A stretch of 64,000 nt of DNA from Micromonospora chersina (lineage in GTDB: Bacteria > Actinomycetota > Actinomycetes > Mycobacteriales > Micromonosporaceae): positions 1,364,001-1,428,000 of the forward strand of contig NZ_FMIB01000002.1 in the NCBI RefSeq assembly GCF_900091475.1, given 5' to 3'. The position numbers and the translations under genes are program-made. The notes below the pieces were generated by a model that saw nothing but the letters and a program-made list of their open reading frames with translations, was not told the DNA's origin and did no database searches. Shown here piece by piece: positions 1 through 8,244 of this stretch; position 1 is the stretch's first letter, and the number at the start of each line of letters is the position of its first letter.

Positions 1-2
1 TC

Positions 3-455
3 ATCGCGGCCGCCGGCAACGAGACCGCCCCGCTGTGCGACACCCCGGCCTGGGAGGCCGGGGCGCTCTGCGTCACCGCCACCGACCGCAACGAGGTCAA
101 GGCGTGGTACTCGAACCTGGGTGTCAAGGCCGACCTGAAGGCCGTCGCCGCGCCCGGCGGTGCCGGCCTCGTCAACTGCGACGACGACATCTGGTCCAGC
201 GTCCCGGTGGGCGCCGGCGCGGCCACCTGCGGCCAGGGCGACTACGACGCCTACGCCGGCACGTCGATGGCCACGCCGTACGTGTCCGGGGTGGCGGCGC
301 TGCTCGCCGCCCAGGGGCGCAGCGTGGCCAACATGTACGCGGTGCTGATGTCGACCGCCCGGACCCCGGTCGCGGGTCTGCGTGGCGTCTACACGCCGCT
401 CTACGGCTGGGGCATCGTCGACGCCCAGGCCGCCGTGGCCGCGCCACGCACCTGA
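3..455 (+). CDS. S8 (subtilisin-like) serine protease, 3' end
   Basis: This is the C-terminal part of a secreted subtilisin-family protease; the 5' end lies outside the window. The open frame enters at base 3 with IAAAGNE, where the Asn is the oxyanion-hole residue of S8 enzymes. About 80 residues later comes the catalytic serine motif GTSMATPYVSGVAALLA, and the frame stops at TGA 453-455. The catalytic Asp and His would be upstream and cannot be checked. Four Cys residues (CDTP, LCVT, VNCD, ATCG) suggest disulfides in an extracellular enzyme. The last residues follow the normal S8 core closely, so there is no C-terminal binding module. Confidence 0.9.
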   Translation: MAAAGNETAPLCDTPAWEAGALCVTATDRNEVKAWYSNLGVKADLKAVAAPGGAGLVNCDDDIWSSVPVGAGAATCGQGDYDAYAGTSMATPYVSGVAALLAAQGRSVANMYAVLMSTARTPVAGLRGVYTPLYGWGIVDAQAAVAAPRT

Positions 456-521
456 GGCGGCCGGCGCCCCCGGCCTGAGGAGTCCCACACAGCCAAGCAT
501 CCTGCCCATATGCTCGGGGAC

Positions 522-962
522 ATGGCGCTCCAGCGGATGGACCACGTCGGCATCGTCGTCGGCGACCTCGAGGCCGCGGTGGCGTTCTTCGTCGAGCTCG
601 GCATGGAGCTGGAGGGCGAGGCGGCGGTCGAGGGACGGTGGGTGGACCGGGTCAACGGGCTCGACGACGTCCGGGTCGACATGGCCATGTTGCGGACCCC
701 GGACGGCCACAACAAGGTGGAGCTGACGAGGTTCCGCTCGCCGGCGGCGGTCAGCGCCGAGCCGGCCGTGGCACCGCCGAACACGCTGGGCATCCGCAAC
801 GTCATGTTCGCCGTCGACGACATCGACGACGTCATCGCCCGCCTGCGCGCCCACGGCGCCGAACTCGTCGGCGAGGTGGAGCGGTACGAGGACATCTACC
901 GCCTCTGTTACGTCCGCGGCCCCGAGGGCATCATCGTCGCCCTGGCCGAGCAGTTGGGCTGA
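522..962 (+). CDS. VOC (glyoxalase/bleomycin-resistance fold) protein
   Basis: The product is 146 residues and matches the vicinal-oxygen-chelate fold. It shows the paired beta-alpha-beta-beta-beta modules typical of the family: MDHVGIVVGDLEAAVAFF near the N-terminus, and IRNVMFAVDDIDDVIARL plus VRGPEGIIVALAEQLG in the second half. VOC proteins bind a divalent metal and act in isomerisation, dioxygenation or resistance to thiol-reactive compounds; the substrate cannot be read from sequence. The start at 522 begins just before the conserved DHVGI strand. An in-frame ATG at 510 is also possible and neither has a good Shine-Dalgarno. It stands alone, downstream of the protease. Confidence 0.85.
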   Translation: MALQRMDHVGIVVGDLEAAVAFFVELGMELEGEAAVEGRWVDRVNGLDDVRVDMAMLRTPDGHNKVELTRFRSPAAVSAEPAVAPPNTLGIRNVMFAVDDIDDVIARLRAHGAELVGEVERYEDIYRLCYVRGPEGIIVALAEQLG

Positions 963-1011
963 CGGCTGTCGGAGGGCAGTCCTCACCGGACCTCGTGGGT
1001 ATCGTGCTCGA

Positions 1012-1677
1012 ATGATCTTCGAGCGGGGGCAGACGATCGTCCGCCGGCACCTGTACCCGGACGGCCGGGTCGGCTCGGTGCTGTGCGGGCGGGTGGTCAG
1101 CGATGACGAGCGCGGGCTGGCGCTGTGGGTCGACGTGGGCTCACAGGCCATGCGCCGGGTCGACGCCGCCGGCCGGCCGACCCGGCAACTGTCACTGCTC
1201 ACCGAGCTGCGGATGACCACGATGCACAGCCTGAGCACGTGGCAGCCCTTCCGGACGTTGATGCTGATGCCGCCCGGTGCGGCCCATTCGATCTGGTGGA
1301 GCTGGCGGACCGACGGCGACTTCGACGGCTGGTATGTCAACCTGGAGCGCCCGATCACCCGGTGGGCCGGCGGGGTCGACGTCTACGACCAGGAGCTCGA
1401 CCTGCTCGTCTACCCGGACGGCAGGTGGTCGTGGAAGGACGAGGACGCGTTCGCCGAGTACACCGGCCACCCGGCGTTCTGGGATGAGGCCGAGGCCGCC
1501 GGAGTCCGGGCCGAGGGCGAACGACTGCTTGCCCTGGCCCGTGCGGGGGCCGCACCCTTCGACGGCCGGTGGATGGACTTCCAGCCGGATCCGGCATGGC
1601 GGCCGACGGTGATGCCGCACTGGTGGGAGTTGCCGGCGGACGCCACCTGCTGGGGTCCGGACTACTTCCAGCCCTGA
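1012..1677 (+). CDS. DUF402 family protein
   Basis: The product is 221 residues. The central part (about 70-165) resembles the DUF402/FomD-like fold: WYVNLERPITRW, then VDVYDQELDLLVYPDGRWSWKDEDAFAEY, with the acidic D-x-D-x-E-L-D strand and the W-K-D-E-D segment typical of that family. FomD is a cytidylyl phosphonate hydrolase and other DUF402 members are nucleotide phosphatases, but a specific reaction is not assignable here. The ATG at 1012 is the first start in frame. The gene ends 9 bases before the convergent LCP gene, with no room for a separate terminator. Confidence 0.8.
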   Translation: MIFERGQTIVRRHLYPDGRVGSVLCGRVVSDDERGLALWVDVGSQAMRRVDAAGRPTRQLSLLTELRMTTMHSLSTWQPFRTLMLMPPGAAHSIWWSWRTDGDFDGWYVNLERPITRWAGGVDVYDQELDLLVYPDGRWSWKDEDAFAEYTGHPAFWDEAEAAGVRAEGERLLALARAGAAPFDGRWMDFQPDPAWRPTVMPHWWELPADATCWGPDYFQP

Positions 1678-1686
1678 CAGCGGGCC

Positions 1687-2898
1687 TCAGTGGTCGGCGC
1701 TGGTCGGTCCGGAGTCGGCCACCCAGGTCGGGTGGGCCGCCACGAACGCCGCGACCGTGTCGTCGCGTACCGCGCGCAGCAGTTGCAGGCTGGTGGGGCT
1801 GAGGATCTCGGCGCTGCCGACGCCCGGGACGGTACGGCTGTTGAAGGTGCCGCCGTTGGTCTTGATCGTGGTGATCGCGTCGGGCTTCACGCCGTGCATG
1901 GCGAAGGCCCAGTCGGCGAGGGGGATGCCGCCGTCGTCCACGGTCATCGTGCGGCCGACGGCCGACAGCAGGCCGGGCAGCTTCGTCGGTGAGTCCAGCC
2001 CCTGGCTGACCACCTGGGCGAGCACGGCCTTGACGAACTGCTGCTGGTGGCGCTGCCGGCCGTAGTCGAAGTCGTGGTTGGCCAGCAGGTCCCGCTGCCG
2101 GACGAAGTCCAGCGCCTGCGCCGGGTCGAGGCAGTGCTGGCCCTTGGTGTAGACGTTCGGGGTGACGCCGGTGATGCGGTGGTTCACCGTGCCGTCGGGG
2201 TTGATGGCGTACGGCGCGGCGGGCTTGCCGGCGGTGTCGTGCCCGACGTGGATCGAGGTGGTGGTCTCGTCCACGTACATGCAGACGCCGCCGAGCACCT
2301 GGACGATCTGCTTGAAGCCCTGGAAGTCGATGATCGCGCCGGCGTCGGGGGTGATGCCGGTCAGGTCGCGGACGGTCAGCGCCAGCAGTTCGAAGCCGTG
2401 CGAGAGCGCCGCGGAGCCGGTCAGTCCACGGCTGCCGAAGGCGAAGGCCGAGTTGATCTTGTTCTGCCCGCCGCGGAAGGGCGTCGCCCCGTTGTCGTAC
2501 GCCGGGATGGTGACCAGCGAGTCCCGGGGCAGCGAGACCAGGTACGCCCGGCTGTGGTCGGCCGGGACGTGCAGCAGGATGATCGAGTCGGCGCGGGTGA
2601 GCTGGCTCGGGTCCTGGTTCGGGCGGGTGTCGACCCCGACGAGCAGGATGTTCTTCGCCCCGGTGATCGTCCGGTGCTGCTCGGCGGGCGCCGCGGCGGC
2701 GCCGAGCAGGTTCTGCCGGGTGACCTCGCCGGTGGCCGCGTGCAGCAGCCAGGCGCTGCCGCCCAGCGCCACCCCGCTCAGCGTCATCAGCGTGGTGCCG
2801 ACCGCCACGCACCACCGCGCCCAGCGCGGCCAGGGCCGCCGCGCGGACCGGCGCGGCGGGACCGGACCGGACGGTCCGGCGGTGATGGGGTGAGACAC
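1687..2898 (-). CDS. LCP (LytR-CpsA-Psr) family cell-wall polymer ligase
   Basis: The product is a 403-residue membrane-anchored enzyme of the LytR-CpsA-Psr family, which transfers lipid-linked glycopolymers to peptidoglycan outside the membrane. A short cytoplasmic N-terminus is followed by one transmembrane helix (about residues 28-53). The catalytic domain carries the family landmarks NILLVGVDTR (Asp90, Arg92), RADSIILLHV (Arg102, Asp104) and LVSLPRDS (Arg125). The GTG start at 2898 is chosen because GGGAG lies 8 bases upstream and the protein then begins just before the membrane anchor; an open frame continues upstream without family similarity. Which polymer it attaches cannot be said. 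Confidence 0.92.
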   Translation of the reverse strand: MSHPITAGPSGPVPPRRSARRPWPRWARWCVAVGTTLMTLSGVALGGSAWLLHAATGEVTRQNLLGAAAAPAEQHRTITGAKNILLVGVDTRPNQDPSQLTRADSIILLHVPADHSRAYLVSLPRDSLVTIPAYDNGATPFRGGQNKINSAFAFGSRGLTGSAALSHGFELLALTVRDLTGITPDAGAIIDFQGFKQIVQVLGGVCMYVDETTTSIHVGHDTAGKPAAPYAINPDGTVNHRITGVTPNVYTKGQHCLDPAQALDFVRQRDLLANHDFDYGRQRHQQQFVKAVLAQVVSQGLDSPTKLPGLLSAVGRTMTVDDGGIPLADWAFAMHGVKPDAITTIKTNGGTFNSRTVPGVGSAEILSPTSLQLLRAVRDDTVAAFVAAHPTWVADSGPTSADH

Positions 2899-3034
2899 CG
2901 TGTGATCTCCCAGGTCAGAGGGGGTGGCGGGCCGGTCCAGGCTACGTCGGGCCCGGCCGGCCGGACAGGTCGCGCGGCTGTGAGCTGGCTGGGAGCGGGC
3001 CGGAGTGTCGGGGTGGTGCGCCAGAATGGCCGCC

Positions 3035-3463
3035 ATGGCGCAGCGGATGACCGACGAGCAGTGGCGGGCCTTCGTGTCCGCCGGCACCCGCACGGGGAAA
3101 CTGGCGACCGTGCGGGCCGACGGCTCCCCGCACGTGGCGCCGATCTGGTTCGTGCTCGACGGCGACGAGCTGATCTTCAACACCGGCGGGAGCAGCGTGA
3201 AGGGGCGCAACCTGGTCCGCGACCCCCGGGCCGCGCTGAGCGTCGACGAGGAGCACCCGCCGTACGCGTTCGTCACCGTGCGGGGCACGGTGACGATCAG
3301 CGAGGACCCGGCCGAGTCCCTGCCCTGGTCCACCCAGATCGCCGCCCGCTACATGGGCGCCGAGCGGGCCGAGGAGTACGGCCGGCGCAACGCCGTGCCC
3401 GGCGAGCTGCTGGTGCGCCTGCGCGCCGAGCACGTGGTGGCGTTCGCCGGCATCGCCGACTGA
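3035..3463 (+). CDS. PPOX-class F420-dependent oxidoreductase (split-barrel flavin fold)
   Basis: The product is 142 residues with the split beta-barrel of the pyridoxamine-5'-phosphate oxidase superfamily. Recognisable segments are GKLATVRADGSPHVAPIWFVLDGDELIFNTG and KGRNLVRDPRAALSVDEEHPPYAFVTVRGTVTI, which in actinobacterial relatives bind F420 (or FMN/heme in sister groups). A role in F420H2-dependent reduction is a family inference; the substrate is unknown. ATGs at 3026, 3035 and 3047 compete; 3035 is chosen because family members usually start with M-(x)3-M-T-x2-Q/E-W. The gene is divergent from the LCP gene and convergent with the thiolase gene. Confidence 0.85.
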   Translation: MAQRMTDEQWRAFVSAGTRTGKLATVRADGSPHVAPIWFVLDGDELIFNTGGSSVKGRNLVRDPRAALSVDEEHPPYAFVTVRGTVTISEDPAESLPWSTQIAARYMGAERAEEYGRRNAVPGELLVRLRAEHVVAFAGIAD

Positions 3464-3482
3464 GCCGCCCGCGTCCGGCCGG

Positions 3483-4676
3483 TCAGCCGTCGAGGCGTTC
3501 GATGATCGTGGCGTTGGCGGTGCCGCCGGCCTCGCACATGGTCTGGAGGCCGTAGCGGCCGCCGGTGTGTTCGAGGACGTGCAGCAGGGTGGTGGCGAGC
3601 CGGGCGCCGCTGGCGCCGAGCGGGTGGCCGATGGCGATGGCGCCGCCGTCGACGTTCACCTTCGCCGGGTCCGCCCCGGTCTCGGCCAGCCAGGCCAGCA
3701 CGACCGAGGAGAACGCCTCGTTGACCTCGAACGCGTCGATGTCCCCGATGGCGAGGCCGGCCCGGGCGAGCACCTTGGCGGCGGCCGGGATGATGCCGGT
3801 GAGCATCATGATCGGGTCGTCGCCGACCACCGTGGCGGTGTGGATCCGCGCCCGGGCCCGCCAGCCCCGCCGGCGGGCGGTCTCGCGGGTGGTGAGCAGC
3901 AGGGCCGCCGCGCCGTCGTTGAGCGGGCTGGAGTTCCCGGCGGTGACCTTCCAGTCCAGCTCGCCGAAGCGGGCGGTCCAGTGGTCGGCCGCGAAGGCCG
4001 GCGGCAGGTCGGCCAGGCGGGCCACGGTGGTCCCGGGCCGGATGGTCTCGTCCATGGCGAGGTCGACGCCCGGCAGCGGGGCGACCTGGCCGGCGAACCG
4101 CCCCTGCCGCCACGCCTCGGCGGCCCGCTGGTGGCTCGTGGCGGCGTACTCGTCGAGCCGCGTGCGGGACAGGCCCCACTTGCGTGCGATCAGCTCGGCG
4201 GCGACGCCCTGCGGGACGAGGCCGCCCGGGTAGCGCGCCGCGACGCCGGGGCCGGCGAAGTCGGCGCGGACGCCGTCGACCACTGCGGCGCTGCCGATCG
4301 GCACCCGGCTCATCGACTCGACGCCCGAGGCCACCACGATGTCGTACGCCCCGGCGACCAGGCCCTGGGCGGCGAAGCTGAGCGCCTGCTGGCTGCTGCC
4401 GCACTGGCGGTCCACGGTCACCCCGGGCACCGACTCGGGGAAGCCTGCGGCGAGCGCGGCGAGCCGGGTGGTGTTGGTGCTCTGCTCGCCGACCTGGGCG
4501 ACGGCGCCGCCGACGACGTCGTCGATCTCGACCGGGTCCAGCCCGGGCACCCGGGCGACCAGGCTGCGCAGGGCGTGCGCGTGCAGGTCCACCGGGTGCA
4601 CGTCGAGGTACGCCCCGCCCCGCTTCGCCCGCCCCACCGGGGTCCGTACCGCCTCGACGATGACCGCGTCGCGCAT
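3483..4676 (-). CDS. Thiolase (acetyl-CoA acyltransferase)
   Basis: The product is a 397-residue, full-length thiolase that cleaves 3-ketoacyl-CoA or condenses acyl-CoAs. Visible catalytic elements are the nucleophile Cys92 in VDRQCGSSQQ, the NEAF segment, His351 in GGAIAIGHPLGASG, and Cys381 in MCEAGGTANATIIER. The NATIIER ending resembles the FadA-type degradative thiolases of actinobacteria rather than biosynthetic PhaA/AtoB enzymes. It is transcribed divergently from a TetR gene across a 140-base region holding three related palindromes, so it is probably the target of that repressor. The acyl-CoA substrate is not predictable. Confidence 0.93.
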   Translation of the reverse strand: MRDAVIVEAVRTPVGRAKRGGAYLDVHPVDLHAHALRSLVARVPGLDPVEIDDVVGGAVAQVGEQSTNTTRLAALAAGFPESVPGVTVDRQCGSSQQALSFAAQGLVAGAYDIVVASGVESMSRVPIGSAAVVDGVRADFAGPGVAARYPGGLVPQGVAAELIARKWGLSRTRLDEYAATSHQRAAEAWRQGRFAGQVAPLPGVDLAMDETIRPGTTVARLADLPPAFAADHWTARFGELDWKVTAGNSSPLNDGAAALLLTTRETARRRGWRARARIHTATVVGDDPIMMLTGIIPAAAKVLARAGLAIGDIDAFEVNEAFSSVVLAWLAETGADPAKVNVDGGAIAIGHPLGASGARLATTLLHVLEHTGGRYGLQTMCEAGGTANATIIERLDG

Positions 4677-4696
4677 GGCTGCCTCCTGGACACAAG

Positions 4697-4781
4697 CCGG
4701 ACCGATCGGTCCGGGACCGAGTGGTCCGATACTGCGCCCCGGCCCGCCGCGCGGTCAATCGTCGCCGGACCGATCGGTCCG
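4697..4781. promoter_or_regulatory. Divergent thiolase/TetR control region with palindromic operators
   Basis: Three related inverted repeats lie between the thiolase and TetR starts. CCGGACCGATCGGTCCGG at 4697-4714 is a perfect 18-bp palindrome. GGACCGAGTGGTCC at 4714-4727 has the same GGACC/GGTCC arms around a mismatched centre. CGGACCGATCGGTCCG at 4766-4781 is a perfect 16-bp palindrome placed 35 bases before the TetR ATG. The repeated core GGACCGATCGGTCC fits a TetR-family operator. Binding by the adjacent TetR, with autoregulation and control of the thiolase gene, is inferred. Confidence 0.8.
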
Positions 4782-4816
4782 TTATCCTCGCCACAGGCGC
4801 CGGCGAAGGAGGAGCG

Positions 4817-5392
4817 ATGGCCCGCACCGCGGCACCGGGAAGCCGGGAGCGCATCCTGCGCACCGCCGGCGAGCTGTTCTACCGCCACGGGGTCCGCGCC
4901 GTCGGGATGAACCAGGTGATCGACGCGGCCGGCTGCGGCAAGAACCTGCTCTACACCCACTTCCCCAGCAAGGACGACCTGGTCGCCGCCTACCTGCGGG
5001 CGTGCCGACGGGAGCGCGAGCGGGCCGGCGACGCGGCGACCCACGGGCTGCCCGACGACCCGGCGACCCGGCTCCGGGCGCTGGTCGCGGAGATCGCCGC
5101 GACCGCCACCGCCCCCGACTTCCGCGGGTGCGCGTTCCGCCTCTACCTCGCCGAGTTCCCCGGCGACGCCGGCGAGCCGGGCCGGGTCGCCCGCGACTAC
5201 CTGCGCGACACCCGCGCCGAGATCGACGCGCTGGTGGCCCGGCTGGACGTGCCCGACCCGGGCCGGCTCGCCGACCGGATCTGGCTGATCGTGGAGGGCC
5301 TCTACGGCAGCGCCGGCCGCGCCGACGCCGCCGCGGCGGCGGACACCGCCACCGGGCTGGTGGACGACCTGCTGGCCGCCGCGAGACGCTGA
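4817..5392 (+). CDS. TetR-family transcriptional regulator
   Basis: The product is 191 residues with an N-terminal TetR helix-turn-helix (residues about 10-55: RERILRTAGELFYRHGVRAVGMNQVIDAAGCGKNLLYTHFPSKDDL) and a divergent C-terminal ligand domain. The ATG at 4817 has a strong GGAGG six bases upstream. The gene is divergent from the thiolase gene, and a palindrome repeated in the shared region is its likely operator. The C-terminal domain binds an unknown effector; an acyl-CoA would make sense next to a thiolase, a CoA-transferase and an acyl-CoA ligase, but this is inference from context. Confidence 0.9.
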   Translation: MARTAAPGSRERILRTAGELFYRHGVRAVGMNQVIDAAGCGKNLLYTHFPSKDDLVAAYLRACRRERERAGDAATHGLPDDPATRLRALVAEIAATATAPDFRGCAFRLYLAEFPGDAGEPGRVARDYLRDTRAEIDALVARLDVPDPGRLADRIWLIVEGLYGSAGRADAAAAADTATGLVDDLLAAARR

Positions 5393-5396
5393 CCGG

Positions 5397-6533
5397 TCAG
5401 CCGGCCAGCCAGGCGCGCAGCTCCGCGCCGTGCTCGTCCAACGCCGGGGGCGGCAGGTCGTAACGGGGCGGGGTGGCCGACAGGCCGATCGGGTTCCGCA
5501 CCCCCGGCACGCCGTCGACGGTGACCACCGGGTCGAGCCCGAGCCCCTCGGCCAGGGCCAGCCCGTCGGCGACCGTGTTGATGGGGCTGCACGGCACGCC
5601 CGCCGCGCGCAGCTCGCGGAACCACTCGGCGCTGGTCCGGGCGGCCAGGGCGGCCACCAGCAGCGGCCGCAGCGCGTCGCGGTGCGCCGTGCGGTCCTGG
5701 TTGCGCCGGAACCGGGGGTCGTCGGGCAGGCCGGGCAGGCCGAGGACCTGGCACAGCGTCCGGAACTGGCCGTCGTTGCCGGCGATCACGACCAGTTCGC
5801 CGTCGGCGGTGGGCAGCGGCTCGTAGGGCACGATGCTCGGGTGGGCGTTGCCCATCCGGTGGGGCACCACTGCCCCGGCGACGTGCGCGCTGGTGTGGTT
5901 GACCAGCCCGGACAGGGCCGAGGAGAGCAGGTCAACCTCGACGTGCTGCCCGACGCCGGTGGCCGCCCGGTGATGCAGGGCGGCCAGGATCCCGACCGCC
6001 GCGTGCAGCCCGGCGATCACGTCGAAGACCGCCACCCCCGCCTTGTACGGCGGGCCGTCGGCCGCCCCGGTCAGGCTCATCAGCCCGGACGCCGCCTGCA
6101 CCATGAGGTCGTACCCGGGCAGGTCGGCGCCACCGGCCGCGCCGAACCCGCTGATCGAGGCGTACACCAGCCGCGGGTTGGCGGCGGTGACCGTGTCGTG
6201 GTCGAGGCCGAAGCGGCGCAACGCGCCGGGCCGGAAATTCTGGATCATGACGTCGGACCGGGCGGCGAGCCGGCGGGCCAGCACCGCGTCCCCGGGATCG
6301 GCGAGGTCGAGGACCAGGGAGCGCTTGTTGCGGTTGACCCCGAGGTAGTAGGTCGAGACCCCGTCGCGGACCGGGGGCTGCCAGGTGCGTGTGTCGTCGC
6401 CGCCCGGCGCCTCCACCTTGATCACGTCGGCGCCCAGGTCGGCCAGCAGCATCGTCGCGTACGGCCCGGCCAGGATCCGGGAGAAGTCCGCGACGAGGAC
6501 ACCGCGCAGCGGCCCGGACGAACCCTCCCCCAC
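5397..6533 (-). CDS. Class III CoA-transferase (CaiB/BaiF family)
   Basis: The product is 378 residues and belongs to the family III CoA-transferases, which move CoA between carboxylic acids through an aspartyl-CoA thioester. Visible are LRGVLVADFSRILAGPYATMLLADLGADVIKVE at the N-terminus, the NRNKRSL segment, and the nucleophile Asp142 in LPGYDLMVQA. The GTG at 6533 is chosen because AGGGAGG lies upstream at good spacing; the frame is open further upstream but without family similarity. Its stop is four bases from the convergent TetR stop. It is divergent from the acyl-CoA ligase gene, suggesting both activate the same type of acid. The substrate is unknown. Confidence 0.92.
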   Translation of the reverse strand: MGEGSSGPLRGVLVADFSRILAGPYATMLLADLGADVIKVEAPGGDDTRTWQPPVRDGVSTYYLGVNRNKRSLVLDLADPGDAVLARRLAARSDVMIQNFRPGALRRFGLDHDTVTAANPRLVYASISGFGAAGGADLPGYDLMVQAASGLMSLTGAADGPPYKAGVAVFDVIAGLHAAVGILAALHHRAATGVGQHVEVDLLSSALSGLVNHTSAHVAGAVVPHRMGNAHPSIVPYEPLPTADGELVVIAGNDGQFRTLCQVLGLPGLPDDPRFRRNQDRTAHRDALRPLLVAALAARTSAEWFRELRAAGVPCSPINTVADGLALAEGLGLDPVVTVDGVPGVRNPIGLSATPPRYDLPPPALDEHGAELRAWLAG

Positions 6534-6757
6534 GGCCGCTCCCTCCCTCGGGGCGCGCGCACCACCGCGGCCCAGACGGCCAACGATGGCATACCGGCCA
6601 CCGCCCGGCATCGGCGCCTCACCCTGCGGGGTGGCCCGCTCGGAGTGCCCCCGGCTACGGTCGGATCGTCCGGCGCCGGGGCGCGCCGAGCCGCCAGGAC
6701 CGTACCGGGGGCGGGGCGGTGGCGCGCCCGCCGACCCGACCGGAGAGGGGCCGTACC

Positions 6758-8167
6758 GTGCCGCTGCTGAGCTGGCTGACCGAGTCCACCGACGAGCGCC
6801 CGGAGGCGGTCCGCGTCGACGACCGGTCGCTGTCCTGGGTGGAGCTGCGCCGGGCGGCCGCGGCCGTGGCCGACGACCTGCGCGGTGTCCGGCGGGTGGC
6901 GGTGCCGGCCGCACCGACCCTGGAGACGGTGGTCGCCGTGGTGGGCGGGCTGCTGGCCGGCGCCGCCGTCGTCCCGGTGCCGCCGGACGCCGGGCCGGTC
7001 GAACGCGACCACATCCTGCGCGACTCCGGTGCCGAGGTGCTGCTGGCGCCCGCCGGGGACGCACCCGTCGGCTCACCCGCCGCTCCCCCGGCCGTGCCGG
7101 TCGACCTGACCCGGCGGTCGGACACCCGGCACCCCGAGCCCGACCCGGCGACCACCGCGCTGATCCTCTACACCAGCGGCACCACCGGCGCCCCGAAGGG
7201 CGCCGTGCTGTCCCGCCGCGCCGTCGCCGCCTGCCTGGACGGGCTCGCCGACGCCTGGGCGTGGACGCCCGAGGACCGGCTGGTGCACGGGCTGCCGCTG
7301 TTCCACGTGCACGGGCTGGTGCTCGGCGTGCTCGGCCCGCTGCGGCTCGGCAGCCGGCTGCACCACGTCGGCCGGCCCCGCCCCGAGCGGTACGCGGCGG
7401 CCGCCGGCTCGCTCTACTTCGGCGTACCCACGATCTGGTCGCGGATCGCCGCGGACCCGGACGCCGCGCGGGCGCTGCGTGGGGCGCGGCTGCTGGTCTC
7501 CGGCAGCGCCGCCCTGCCCGAGCCGGTGTTCGCGGCGCTCGCCGACGTGGCCGGCCACCGGGTCGTCGAGCGGTACGGCATGACCGAGACCCTGATCACC
7601 CTCAGCGCCCGGGCCGACGGGCCGCGGCGGCCCGGCACGGTGGGCCTGCCGCTGCCCGGGGTGCGCACCCGCGTCGTGGACGAGCAGGGCGGCCCGCTGC
7701 CCGCCGACGGGGCGGCCATGGGCGAGCTCCAGGTGCGCGGCGACACCCTCTTCGACGGCTACCTGCACCGGCCGGACGCCGACGCTGCCAGCCGGACGAT
7801 CGACGGCTGGTTCCGCACCGGGGACGTGGCGACGGTCGGGCCGGACGGCTGGCACCGGATCGTCGGCCGGGCCGCCACCGACCTGATCAAGAGCGGTGGC
7901 TACCGGATCGGGGCCGGCGAGGTGGAGGACGCGCTGCTCGGCCATCCCGGGGTCCGCGAGGCGGCCGTGGTCGGCACGCCGCATCCGGACCTGGGACAGC
8001 AGGTGACCGCGTACGTGGTCGGCGACGGCCTGCGGGAGGCCGAGCTGATCGACTTCGTGGCCCGGCAGCTCTCGGTGCACAAGCGGCCCCGGCAGGTGCG
8101 GCTGGTCGACGCCCTGCCCCGCAACGCGATGGGCAAGGTGCAGAAGAACCTGCTGGCCGAGGGGTGA
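6758..8167 (+). CDS. Acyl-CoA synthetase (FadD36-like AMP-forming ligase)
   Basis: The product is 469 residues, shorter than most AMP-forming ligases (about 550) and close to the length of mycobacterial FadD36 and malonyl-CoA synthetases. The AMP-binding P-loop TSGTTGAPKG lies at about residues 139-148, the A5 motif ERYGMTETL and A7/A8 segments GWFRTGDVA and GRAATDLIKSGGYRIG follow, and the catalytic Lys460 is in NAMGKVQKN. The GTG at 6758 is preferred because GGAGAGGGG sits upstream; an ATG-type start 13 codons earlier lacks this. It activates a carboxylic acid to its CoA ester; chain length is not predictable from what is visible. Confidence 0.9.
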   Translation: MPLLSWLTESTDERPEAVRVDDRSLSWVELRRAAAAVADDLRGVRRVAVPAAPTLETVVAVVGGLLAGAAVVPVPPDAGPVERDHILRDSGAEVLLAPAGDAPVGSPAAPPAVPVDLTRRSDTRHPEPDPATTALILYTSGTTGAPKGAVLSRRAVAACLDGLADAWAWTPEDRLVHGLPLFHVHGLVLGVLGPLRLGSRLHHVGRPRPERYAAAAGSLYFGVPTIWSRIAADPDAARALRGARLLVSGSAALPEPVFAALADVAGHRVVERYGMTETLITLSARADGPRRPGTVGLPLPGVRTRVVDEQGGPLPADGAAMGELQVRGDTLFDGYLHRPDADAASRTIDGWFRTGDVATVGPDGWHRIVGRAATDLIKSGGYRIGAGEVEDALLGHPGVREAAVVGTPHPDLGQQVTAYVVGDGLREAELIDFVARQLSVHKRPRQVRLVDALPRNAMGKVQKNLLAEG

Positions 8168-8169
8168 CG

Positions 8170-8197
8170 CACCGCCTCAGCCGTGGCTGAGCCGGTG
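8170..8197. terminator. Bidirectional hairpin terminator
   Basis: CACCG-c-CTCAGCC / GGCTGAG-c-CGGTG forms a 12-bp stem with one C/C mismatch directly after the ligase stop. It sits between convergent genes, so it could serve both. There is no T-tract, as is usual in this genome. Confidence 0.65.
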
Positions 8198-8244
8198 GTG
8201 GAAAGGGTGCGGGAGCCGCGGCACTGGCCGGGCCTGTGACGGTC

